From: Brevibacterium sp. S111
GTDB lineage: Bacteria > Actinomycetota > Actinomycetes > Actinomycetales > Brevibacteriaceae
DNA: 64,000 nucleotides
Direction of reading: 5' to 3'
Assembly (NCBI RefSeq): GCF_004745075.1
Contig: NZ_RHFH01000015.1
Coordinates: 19,142-83,141 of the forward strand
Below, one piece after another: positions 51,767 through 59,483 of the stretch; position 1 is the first letter of the stretch, and each line of letters opens with the position of its first letter. Position numbers and translations under genes: made by a program. The notes below the pieces were generated by a model. The model saw only the letters and a list, made by a program, of their open reading frames with translations. It ran no database searches and was not told the DNA's origin.

Positions 51767-52674
51767 TACGAGGCAATCGACCGACCGGCCGTTCGCTCGA
51801 CCCCGGAAGCGGTCTCGACGAGGAGTTCGTCAGCATGGACGGCGGCCGACGCATTCGCGTCGTACGAGCGGGAACCGGGGACGGCCCCCTGGTAGTCTTC
51901 GAGGCCGGCATGGGCTCGGCCGCTTCACAGTGGAATCACATTCAGCGCGAACTCAGTTCGCGATACCGGACCCTCGCGTATGATCGAGCCGGCGTCGGAG
52001 GCAGTGATGCTGCTGACTCGCGACCGACCCTGGAGCGCATGGTCGATGATCTCACTCAGGTGCTCGATGCTCTCGGCGAGACCGGTCCGGTGCTGCTCGT
52101 CGGCCACAGCTGGGGAGGCCCGATAGTCCGAGTCTTCGCCAGCCTGCACCGCGGTCGAACTGCCGGTCTCGTCCTCATCGATGCGACCTCGGCGACCGTG
52201 GTGTCCGGTGCGATGGCGGTGCTCAACGTTGCGGCGTTTGGGGTCAACTCCCTCCTGTTCGGGCTGGGGCGTACGCAGGCATTCAAGCGTGGTCTGCTGC
52301 CCGAAGGAGAGTCCCCGGAGATCGCGGCCGCCGACATGGACATCATGTGGCGGGACCTGACCGCACCGCGAATCGCACGAGCGGGACGACGCGAAGCCCA
52401 GGAGATCACGTCATCGCTGCCCCTGCTGCGGCACCTCGAACGTCAGGGTGGCCCAGCAGTTCCCGCGGTCGTGCTGCAGGGCAGCCGGCGGCACGGCACG
52501 TGGGAGGCGCGCATGAGAGACCGCCAGAACGCTGCGGCCGAGGAGTTCGCGGTCGCGATGCCCGACGCCCGCCTGAGGCTCATCCCCGGTGCCGGCCATG
52601 CGATGACTCATGAACAGCCGAATGCAGTCGTCGCCTCGGTCGACGAGGTGATCGAGCGGATCTCCGGTCGATGA
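51763..52674 (+). CDS. Alpha/beta hydrolase
   Basis: 303 residues, beginning in the amidase stop (ATGA). Features: PLVVFEAGMGSAASQWNHIQRELSSRYRTLAYDRAGVGGSD (HG-type oxyanion region here FEAGMG), nucleophile Ser in LLVGHSWGGPIV, and His near the end in GAGHAMTHEQP. Family is esterase/amidase/thioesterase; substrate unknown. Last gene of the TetR-amidase operon. Confidence 0.85.
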   Translation: MIRGNRPTGRSLDPGSGLDEEFVSMDGGRRIRVVRAGTGDGPLVVFEAGMGSAASQWNHIQRELSSRYRTLAYDRAGVGGSDAADSRPTLERMVDDLTQVLDALGETGPVLLVGHSWGGPIVRVFASLHRGRTAGLVLIDATSATVVSGAMAVLNVAAFGVNSLLFGLGRTQAFKRGLLPEGESPEIAAADMDIMWRDLTAPRIARAGRREAQEITSSLPLLRHLERQGGPAVPAVVLQGSRRHGTWEARMRDRQNAAAEEFAVAMPDARLRLIPGAGHAMTHEQPNAVVASVDEVIERISGR

Positions 52675-52737
52675 GTCAGACGACGACCGAGACTGAACTC
52701 GGCTGGTCAGCGACGGATCACGCACTAGGATGGACCG

Positions 52738-54486
52738 ATGGTGCCTGATCTCTCCGCACAGTCGCGTCGCACCCAGGCCTCGCCAGTGTCTCTGCCAACG
52801 CGTGGGCCCCTGCCGCGACTGTCGTCCCAGCTCACTCTCGAACGGGTTCTCGACGACCTCGGCTCGACTCTGCTCAACCCGCTCACTGTCATCGATGACC
52901 CGCATCAGACGGTGACCGGGGTGGTAGCCTTCGATCCTCACGATGATCAGGTCATCCCGGCCGGAGCGATCGTCCTGGGCATCGGCCTGTCCGATGCGAT
53001 CGACGTTCAACGATGTCTGCGGAGCATGGGCACAGCGGGTGCGCATGTGCTCATCGGTCGCGGGCCGCGTGACCTGATGGAGACCATGTCGCTCGCCGCA
53101 CGCGGATACGGCATCACCGTGTTCACCCTGGTGCCCGGTGCATCCTGGACGCAGCTGAGCAACCTCATCAATTCTCTGCTCGTCGACCCGCGCGGGGTCG
53201 ATGACACCGAAACCATTGACGGCCTCCCCGGTGGGGACCTCTTCGCCGTGGCCAATGCCATCGGTTCGCTGCTGGATGCCCCGATCACGATCGAGGACCG
53301 CAATTCGCGGGTGCTCGCATTCTCCTCGGGCCAGGACACTGCTGACGGGCCGCGCATCGAGACGATCCTCGACCGTCAGGTGCCAGTCGAGTACACCCGC
53401 AGGCTGCAGTCGGCAGGGTTCTTCACGAAGCTGTACTCGTCGACCGAGCCGGTGTCGATCAGGCTCGATGTCGACGGAGTCGACGTCAAGAATCGGGCGG
53501 CGATCGCCGTCCGTGCCGGCGGAGAGATCCTCGGCTCGATCTGGGCGGCGCTGCCCGATGAGATGGATGAGGAGCTGGCACGAGTTCTTCGGGACATGGC
53601 CAAGATCGCGGCACTCCACATGCTCAGGCTGCGAGCAGGTGACGGCTTGGACCGTCGTCTTCGAGCGGATCTGCTGGCCACAGCCCTCGACGGTGGTGAC
53701 GGCGCCGAGTACGCCATCAGGAGGCTGGGCATTGAATCCTCCCATATCGCGGTCTTCGCTCTCGGTGTGGATCAGGAGGAGACCTCGCAGCTGGACGAGG
53801 CCATCGAGACGCAGCGGATCGTCGACGCCATCAACGTCTATCTCGCGGCGGTGCGTCCGCAGGCCAGTGCGGCGAGGCTGGGTGACACCATCTTCGGGAT
53901 GCTGCCGATCCAATCGGTTGACGACGGTGAGGAGCAGGCAAGGAGATTCGTCAGCGACCTTGTGGTCCGGGCCGGTACACGCGTGCGGGTCTGCGGCGGG
54001 GTCGGACCGATCGTCACGGACTCCCGGGACCTCCTCAGCGCGAGAGAAGGTGCACGTCGAGCCCTGCGCGTGTGCCTTGATCGGAAAGATCGTGGTACCT
54101 CGGTGGCTGTACTGTCGCAGGTCTATGTCGACTCCCTGTTGCTGGACCTGCGGGATCAAGTGTCGCTGCGGCGGGACCAGCTGTCCGGGCCGGTCCACAG
54201 GCTGCACGACTACGATCTCGACAACGGCACCGACTTCGTGCTCACCCTCGACACGTGGCTGGCGTGCATGGGCGACGTCAGCCGAGCAGCTGATCTTCTC
54301 CATGTGCATGCGAACACTCTGCGCTATCGTCTGCGACGTCTGGCCGAGATCGCTGATCTGGATCTCGAGGATGCGGATGCGCGGTTCGCCGCGCAGCTGC
54401 TGCTGCGCATCGACCCGCGGCTGACTGCAGGGTATGCGGAGAGGTCAGCTGAGCGAGCTGGGCCAGGTCGCTCGCCAACGACCTAA
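52738..54486 (+). CDS. PucR-family transcriptional regulator
   Basis: 582 residues. The N terminus SLPTRGPLPRLSSQLTLERVLDDLGSTLLNPLTV, the middle region (GGDEF-like fold, ISSHIAVFALGVDQ...) and the C-terminal helix-turn-helix WLACMGDVSRAADLLHVHANTLRYRLRRLAEIADLDLED are typical of long PucR-type activators. It follows the amidase/hydrolase operon on the same strand after 63 bases and may sense products of the salvage cluster. Its end overlaps a convergent gene fragment. Confidence 0.85.
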   Translation: MVPDLSAQSRRTQASPVSLPTRGPLPRLSSQLTLERVLDDLGSTLLNPLTVIDDPHQTVTGVVAFDPHDDQVIPAGAIVLGIGLSDAIDVQRCLRSMGTAGAHVLIGRGPRDLMETMSLAARGYGITVFTLVPGASWTQLSNLINSLLVDPRGVDDTETIDGLPGGDLFAVANAIGSLLDAPITIEDRNSRVLAFSSGQDTADGPRIETILDRQVPVEYTRRLQSAGFFTKLYSSTEPVSIRLDVDGVDVKNRAAIAVRAGGEILGSIWAALPDEMDEELARVLRDMAKIAALHMLRLRAGDGLDRRLRADLLATALDGGDGAEYAIRRLGIESSHIAVFALGVDQEETSQLDEAIETQRIVDAINVYLAAVRPQASAARLGDTIFGMLPIQSVDDGEEQARRFVSDLVVRAGTRVRVCGGVGPIVTDSRDLLSAREGARRALRVCLDRKDRGTSVAVLSQVYVDSLLLDLRDQVSLRRDQLSGPVHRLHDYDLDNGTDFVLTLDTWLACMGDVSRAADLLHVHANTLRYRLRRLAEIADLDLEDADARFAAQLLLRIDPRLTAGYAERSAERAGPGRSPTT

Positions 54487-54853
54487 GCCCGCAATGTCGC
54501 CAGTCTCTCCCTTGAGTGCCTGAACGATCTGATCCACGTCGATCGACCGCGGACCCGAAAGGTCGATGCCCGCTAAGAAACTCTTCAGCTCGGATTCGTT
54601 GGAGGCGATTGTTTTGTTTTCTGCCCGTCCGAGGCGGTTCACCTGGGCGCCGGGGTAGGAATAGAAGGCACACGTATCGATCCAATTTACCGGGTCTTGA
54701 ACTCGCGAGTTCAACAGCTCGCGTAGTCGACGGGCATGATTCCGAACCTGTCTGTGTGGACTCTTGCGTACCTGCATGGCAATTCGCCGCTCACGCCACT
54801 TTGCATTGGCCGAATCGAACATTGGGGAGTCGGGATCCCAGATGTGCAGGAAA
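54445..54853 (-). pseudogene. Fragment of a NERD-domain-like protein, cut by an IS5 element
   Basis: About 135 residues remain between the IS terminus and the stop (54445-54447): WDPDSPMFDSANAKWRERR, RQVRNHARRLRELLNSRV, WIDTCAFYSYPGAQVNRLG, ELKSFLAGIDL. The W...NP/HRQ..NHA..L..LL spacing followed by a hydrophobic WID-FYSYPG strand resembles the second half of NERD nuclease-related domains; the catalytic Asp-Glu-Lys part, expected upstream, is gone. An ATG at 54891 exists only inside the IS end. G+C is lower than in flanking genes. It overlaps the PucR gene's end by about 42 bases. Family call is tentative. Confidence 0.4.
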
Positions 54854-55856
54854 CTTAGAGGTTGCGCGGATAGGGAGTCATCTCCAGTCATAGCCCTTGA
54901 CGGACCTGTTAGCCCACCGATAGATTCCACCCATCTGTAGCAGTCGCTTGAGGACAATGACGGCGTTCGCCAGACTCGCCCACGCGTGTTGGACTCGATC
55001 GACCCGATCGAGGACCACCTGCAAGAGCCTGAACCCGCGAGGATGCCAGGAATTCCTCCGCTCGATCGTCCACCATCGGGTGTAATTGATCTCGATAAAG
55101 GTCCCCTTCGGAGAGATCTTCGACTCGCATCCGAACTCGGACAACAGGTTCCGGGTGACCTGCGAATCGCATCCGGAATCAAGATCGATGCGAATGCGCT
55201 CGGGCAGGAAGAACTCGAACCGGGACAGACACTCCACAGTCGACCGCAGCAACGGGGAATCGTGGCGATTGGCACCCGCTAGAAGAACGCCGATCGGCAG
55301 GCCGTGGCCATCGACGAGCACGGACCGTTTCTGTCCGGACTTCCCCCGATCGGTCGGGTTCGGTCCGGTGTTGTCACCACCGCAGGGAGCCTTCACACAG
55401 CAGCCATCAACGCTCAGGTGAGTCAGGTCCAGGCCGATGACGTGATCGAAGGCCTCGACCACGATCTGCTCCAGGCGAGCGAACACACCGTGGGCGATCC
55501 ATTCATCGCGGCGGCATCGCAACGTTGTCGCTGAGACCAAGCCGTCAGCGTGTTTGGTGTAGGCGCCGCCGAGGACGAGTCGGGTGACGAACTTGTCGAA
55601 GATGATCCGATCGGCCACCCGTCGCCGGTGGCATCCGAGGGGGTGGTCGTCGTTGATCATGGGCAGAAGAGACGTGAATTGGCTCCAGAGAGGGTCGATG
55701 ACTGAAGATGGAAGTGCTGGCACGGGCAAGCTGTCCTGATGTCTTCGATTGTGATGTTTGCACTTCCATCGAAGCTGACGCTTCTCCGTGTCAGTCTGTT
55801 ACGACACGCCGGGTGCAGGATACGCACACTCCCCACCTATCCGCGCAATCTCTAAG
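54854..55856 (-). mobile_element. IS5-family insertion sequence, about 1.0 kb
   Basis: Terminal inverted repeats match for about 20 bases: the left end CTTAGAGGTTGCGCGGATAG (54854 onward) and the right end, read inverted from 55856, CTTAGAGATTGCGCGGATAG, one mismatch. Between them lies a single complete transposase gene (54878-55729). I do not see a clear target duplication: the flanks are GGAAA and CAACG, so either the repeat is within the CTTAG ends or the element's boundary is slightly different. The element is apparently intact and separates two damaged or altered genes. Confidence 0.85.
54878..55729 (-). CDS. IS5-family DDE transposase
   Basis: 283 residues. DDE residues lie in HLSVDGCCVKAPCGG (first Asp), RIRIDLDSGCDSQVTRNLLSEFGC (second Asp region) and TRWWTIERRNSWHPRGFRLL (Glu), with the family signature GDNTGPNPTDRGKSGQKRSVLVDG. 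Length is usual for single-frame IS5 members of the IS1031/IS112 type. It ends 24 bases from the left terminus. Confidence 0.9.
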   Translation of the reverse strand: MPVPALPSSVIDPLWSQFTSLLPMINDDHPLGCHRRRVADRIIFDKFVTRLVLGGAYTKHADGLVSATTLRCRRDEWIAHGVFARLEQIVVEAFDHVIGLDLTHLSVDGCCVKAPCGGDNTGPNPTDRGKSGQKRSVLVDGHGLPIGVLLAGANRHDSPLLRSTVECLSRFEFFLPERIRIDLDSGCDSQVTRNLLSEFGCESKISPKGTFIEINYTRWWTIERRNSWHPRGFRLLQVVLDRVDRVQHAWASLANAVIVLKRLLQMGGIYRWANRSVKGYDWR

Positions 55857-56814
55857 CAACGTCGTTCATAGTTGCGTTCCGGAACTGCTCGTATTTGTGC
55901 TCAAGCAAGTCTCTCTCGGGGCGCTGCCGTCGACTCTTGGGGACCGTCATCAAGCTATTGCCGTGGAGTTCTTGAAGGCCGTGTTTAAGCATCGGGCCAT
56001 CGATCTCTTCCAACAGATCATGACGAATCTCGACGACGTAGTCCGGACGGATTCCAAGGAAATACCGGTCGAATGCTGCATGGTGAATTTTGCACATCGC
56101 CAGTCCGTTGACGACTGATGCGACGCCGCGCTCATCGTTATCGGGCACGATGTGAGCGGCATCTAGAAGACTGGGGTGAGCCAACATGCAGACAGTGCAT
56201 CTGTTCTCGTAGGCAGATAGCACCATGGATCGGAAAACGGGCTGGTGTACTCGTGCTTTTGCCATTCTATTGAGATAGCGTCGAGCGACTGTTTCGTGTA
56301 CAGAATCGCTGAGCTCAAATGCTGCCTGCGCATCCTCAGCGGCGACAAACACGAATTGTTGGTGCTCAGGTTCCTCATCAACGATGAAAACTGGAGCAAT
56401 GGCTTGGTAGCGTGGGGGCTCTTTTGCGATTCCGCGAAACCAGATCAGTGGGAGGTGGTTATTCAGGGCCTCCCGGAGTCCAACATTTTCGGGGTGGTTG
56501 GGATCTGTGCCTCGCCACTTGTACCTAAATCGACCGTCAATGCCGGTCGAATCTTCGTAAGGAGGCGTTTCACCCGGTGCCGTGTACGACGTGCGAAAAG
56601 ATAGTGCGGCCGTGTAGCTGCTTGGCTTCCAAATGCCTTGTACCGGTGCAATCAAGCGTGTTTCACTCTTCGCAAAGTGGAAGTCGCGGAGATCCTCACG
56701 AGTGAGTGGATCTCGCCCGCTGTCAGTTCTAATCTCTAGCCAGTCGATCGCAGCTTCGCGCAATCCGTCGGGTTCACCGCTGGGCATCTTTGCTCCTGTC
56801 TGAGTAGCTTTCAT
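55852..56814 (-). CDS. HNH endonuclease, type IV/McrA-like
   Basis: 320 residues from ATG 56814 (or ATG 56787). C-terminal HNH: YENRCTVCMLAHPSLLDAAHIVPDNDERGVASVVNGLAMCKIHHAAFDRYFLGI, with Cys-x-x-Cys and the D-A-A-H-I...H-H core. The N-terminal part (IWKPSSYTAALSFRTSYTAPGETPPYEDSTGIDGRFRYKWRGTDPNHPENVGLREA) resembles the binding domain of COG3440-type restriction endonucleases, which cleave modified DNA. The stop codon (55852-55854) lies inside the IS terminus, so the original end has been replaced, though the usual C-terminal EHKYEQFR is kept. It overlaps the Nudix gene by 41 bases. Confidence 0.78.
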   Translation of the reverse strand: MKATQTGAKMPSGEPDGLREAAIDWLEIRTDSGRDPLTREDLRDFHFAKSETRLIAPVQGIWKPSSYTAALSFRTSYTAPGETPPYEDSTGIDGRFRYKWRGTDPNHPENVGLREALNNHLPLIWFRGIAKEPPRYQAIAPVFIVDEEPEHQQFVFVAAEDAQAAFELSDSVHETVARRYLNRMAKARVHQPVFRSMVLSAYENRCTVCMLAHPSLLDAAHIVPDNDERGVASVVNGLAMCKIHHAAFDRYFLGIRPDYVVEIRHDLLEEIDGPMLKHGLQELHGNSLMTVPKSRRQRPERDLLEHKYEQFRNATMNDVA

Positions 56815-57214
56815 GTGTTGCTGCGCGGGTAGTGAGTTTTTCCACAGTTGGCAAATCCGCCCTCGCCCAATTGAGAGTGGAGAGCTGTTCTCGAGTGCAC
56901 CACTTCATCGAGTCGTGATCGGTGCTGGAGCTTGGAAGCGTGGTTACGTCGACCTGGTAGCAGGCCAGATCGATGCGTTTGTCGCCGCTCTGGGTGGTGG
57001 CTCGCGTGACGAGATCGCGGACCTTTGCATCGTGTATGTCGAGTTCTTCGGATATTTCTCGGGACAACGCTTGCTGAGGAGTTTCGCCCGGTTCTACTTT
57101 TCCGCCGGGAAATTCCCACTTGCCACCTTCGGCCTTGTCTGGGTGGCGCCGGCAAGCGAGAATCCTGCCTTGGTGCTCAATCACAGCGCCGACGACTCGG
57201 ATGACTTTCACCAT
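56774..57214 (-). CDS. Nudix hydrolase (MutT/CTP-pyrophosphohydrolase type)
   Basis: 146 residues. The full Nudix box is GGKVEPGETPQQALSREISEELDI, giving Gly-x5-Glu-x7-Arg-Glu-x-x-Glu-Glu. The rest (VIRVVGAVIEHQGRILACRRHPDKAEGGKWEFPGG, then SMKWCTREQLSTLNW) is MutT-like. Housekeeping MutT cleans 8-oxo-dGTP; the overlap with an HNH restriction-type gene and lower G+C suggest a partner in a defence cassette, but this is inference. Confidence 0.85.
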   Translation of the reverse strand: MVKVIRVVGAVIEHQGRILACRRHPDKAEGGKWEFPGGKVEPGETPQQALSREISEELDIHDAKVRDLVTRATTQSGDKRIDLACYQVDVTTLPSSSTDHDSMKWCTREQLSTLNWARADLPTVEKLTTRAATHESYSDRSKDAQR

Positions 57215-57302
57215 GTTCTTAGGTTATGTCAACGGTCAACGAATGTCGTTCCTGATCAGGATTGCATTATCGGAGTTAACTACCCGGCGACTCGCGGCAG
57301 GG

Positions 57303-58349
57303 TCAATTGAGACGAAGAACCTCCCACGCGAACGTGGCCACCCAATGTGACGACATGTACTCGTCAGAGACCGCTGCCTTGAGGCCCCGTGTCATCAACG
57401 CATCGACGCGGGTGAGCATGCCCCTGGCGTGAGCCGCGAGGTCGTTGTTACCCGTCTTCTCCGCAATGGCTTCGAGCTTCGCTGCTAATCGCATTACCGA
57501 CGCTGCGACCGACAGGCCCAGTCCGTAGAGATGGCTCTGCTGGCCGTCAGTCGGGTCGAGGACCGTGATCGGGGTGAGTGCCGGCGACTCCGGATCGAGT
57601 TCTGACAGGAATGCCGGCAGCCATATCGCCAGCTCGTCCTCGGTGAGTACCTCGGCCATGAGGTCCGCCTCGCATAAACCGGGGGAGAGAAAGTCGTGTC
57701 CGCTGCGCTCTTGACGGAAATTCCACGCGGCATCCTCGGCGAAGAATCGACGAGCCGCACCGGCAATGACATCGACGACGTCATGACGCTCCTGCAAACG
57801 AGCGCCGATGAGGATCCTGCGCAGCCCGAATGCCGTGTTCGAGTGCACCCCATGGCGAACCGGCTCGGCGACCTTCGGCAACCACGCGGACACGAGATCG
57901 AAGACAGCGTCCGCGAGGACCTGCGTGTTCTTCCCCAACTCCCGTAGCACCGCGACATCACTGGCATTGAGTACCCGATTGAGCTCAACCGCCCATGCCC
58001 AGCCATAGGGTCGCTCCCACGAGGGATTGTCGCGGAGGAAGGCCGCCTCGGCGAGCATGTTCGTTTCGCTCAGATGCTCGGCCAGGATCTCGAGAGCCTC
58101 AGCGGTCCAACTCGAATTCCGTCCCTCCTCGGTCTCCAAAAGGGATGCGAGCAGATAGTGCATGTGCACGCTCGAGTGCCAGTCGAAGGAATTCGCGAAG
58201 GCAGGATTCTTCTCGGCCGCGGGCACGATATCGGCCAGACTCCGAGCCAGATGATGGGCGGCGTACGGATAGTCACGGGTGATGTTGCTCAGGGCCACCT
58301 CGGCGAAGGGGTGGACGAAATCTTCTGGCTGCGGCATGGGATTCCTCAT
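57303..58349 (-). CDS. DUF2891 family protein
   Basis: 348 residues. DUF2891 features: FANSFDWHSSVHMHYLLASLLE, NPSWERPYGWAWAVELNRVL, SGHDFLSPGLCEADLMAEVLTEDELAIWLPAFL and HWVATFAWEVLRL. The family is widespread and predicted soluble, alpha-helical, with conserved His, Trp and Glu; function is not established. It is a single gene with its own promoter region, divergent from the CHY zinc-finger gene. Confidence 0.85.
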   Translation of the reverse strand: MRNPMPQPEDFVHPFAEVALSNITRDYPYAAHHLARSLADIVPAAEKNPAFANSFDWHSSVHMHYLLASLLETEEGRNSSWTAEALEILAEHLSETNMLAEAAFLRDNPSWERPYGWAWAVELNRVLNASDVAVLRELGKNTQVLADAVFDLVSAWLPKVAEPVRHGVHSNTAFGLRRILIGARLQERHDVVDVIAGAARRFFAEDAAWNFRQERSGHDFLSPGLCEADLMAEVLTEDELAIWLPAFLSELDPESPALTPITVLDPTDGQQSHLYGLGLSVAASVMRLAAKLEAIAEKTGNNDLAAHARGMLTRVDALMTRGLKAAVSDEYMSSHWVATFAWEVLRLN

Positions 58350-58489
58350 CGGCTCGGGGTCCCCACTTTACGCGGACTATTCTCGACCGAACGTCGAACC
58401 GCAGTCGGAGGCCAGCGAACCCCGACGTTAGGCTGGAAGTACGTCGGGGCCGGCCCGACGACTTACGCATGAAAGCAGGCAGGTGAGCC

Positions 58490-58816
58490 ATGACGCGATC
58501 TCCCGAGGTCTTCGGCAAAACCGTCGACGAGCACACTCGGTGCGTCCACTTCGCCACCGAACTCGACATCATCGCCATCCGTTTCGCCTGCTGCGACCGC
58601 TACTATCCGTGCCACCTCTGCCACTCCGAAACCGCCGACCACCCGTCCGAGCAATGGCCCCGCGACCGCTGGGACCAGAAAGTTATCCTCTGCGGAGCGT
58701 GCTGGAGCGAAATGAGCATCGAGACCTATAAGGCGACAGACTCCTGCCCCGAATGCGCCGCCCCATTCAATCCACGCTGTGCGGCACATTCGGATCTCTA
58801 CTTCGCCCGTCGATAA
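58490..58816 (+). CDS. CHY-type zinc-finger protein
   Basis: 108 residues. Cysteine and histidine pairs follow the CHY pattern: TRCVHFATELDIIAIRFACCDRYYPCHLCHSETADH, then ILCGACWSEMS and SCPECAAPFNPRCAAHSDLYF. Eukaryotic CHY proteins (for example Hot13) bind zinc and act in protein import or ubiquitination; small bacterial versions are of unknown role. Strong start at ATG 58490 behind GCAGGTGAGCC. Confidence 0.85.
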   Translation: MTRSPEVFGKTVDEHTRCVHFATELDIIAIRFACCDRYYPCHLCHSETADHPSEQWPRDRWDQKVILCGACWSEMSIETYKATDSCPECAAPFNPRCAAHSDLYFARR

Positions 58817-58826
58817 AGAATCCGGC

Positions 58827-59471
58827 TCAGTGAAGGAACTGCATCACCACGATCATCGCGGCCATTCCCCAACAGTCGAGGGAGACGAGCGGGCGCTTTC
58901 GGGCGATGTCATGGATAGCGCAGACCACCAGACACACCGCGAGGGCGACGACGGCGACCGTGAGAAATGTGCTGATGAGCGACATGTCTCCGGCATGGTG
59001 CCCGCCGTGGCCGCCGTGGCCGCCGGTATGTGCTGCACTGCCCATGTGCGCAGCGTGGTTGAGGACCTGCCACGCCATCACCGGATAGGCCATGGCGCAC
59101 AGGACCGCCGCCGAGGGCCCCAGGTGAGGCACCCGTGACCACGACTTGCCGGGTGCGGTGCCGGTGGACCGAGCGCAATCATCGCTCTCGATCTCAGGCT
59201 GGCCGCCAGCGCCACTCATGACGAGTGTGGGGGACCGCCTCGGCGCGGGAATCCTTGATCCTGTCCGCAGGAACACGGCCAGGCAGAGCCCGACGATGAG
59301 CAGCGCCCCCGACCAGACCACCGCGGGGACGAATGCCGTGTAGGCCAAGTCGGCCATCGCGGCAATCATCACGGTCGCGGCGACCACGGCCGCTCGCCCC
59401 TTCGAGGCGACGGCGCCGATCAGGCACAGGACCCCCGCGGCGACCATGAGGAGAGAGGCAAGGCTGCTCAT
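58827..59471 (-). CDS. DUF5134-like membrane protein with a His-rich loop
   Basis: 214 residues, about six hydrophobic stretches (SLASLLMVAAGVLCLIGAVAS, AVVAATVMIAAMADLAYTAF, VWSGALLIVGLCLAVFL, and later SAAVLCAMAYPVMAWQVLN, LISTFLTVAVVALAVCLVVCAI, CWGMAAMIVVMQFL). Between the fourth and fifth there is HAAHMGSAAHTGGHGGHGGHHAG, a likely metal-binding loop. It lies 12 bases downstream of the copper amine oxidase on the same strand, so it may supply or handle copper for that enzyme (inference). Confidence 0.7.
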   Translation of the reverse strand: MSSLASLLMVAAGVLCLIGAVASKGRAAVVAATVMIAAMADLAYTAFVPAVVWSGALLIVGLCLAVFLRTGSRIPAPRRSPTLVMSGAGGQPEIESDDCARSTGTAPGKSWSRVPHLGPSAAVLCAMAYPVMAWQVLNHAAHMGSAAHTGGHGGHGGHHAGDMSLISTFLTVAVVALAVCLVVCAIHDIARKRPLVSLDCWGMAAMIVVMQFLH

Positions 59472-59483
59472 CGTCGTATCCTG

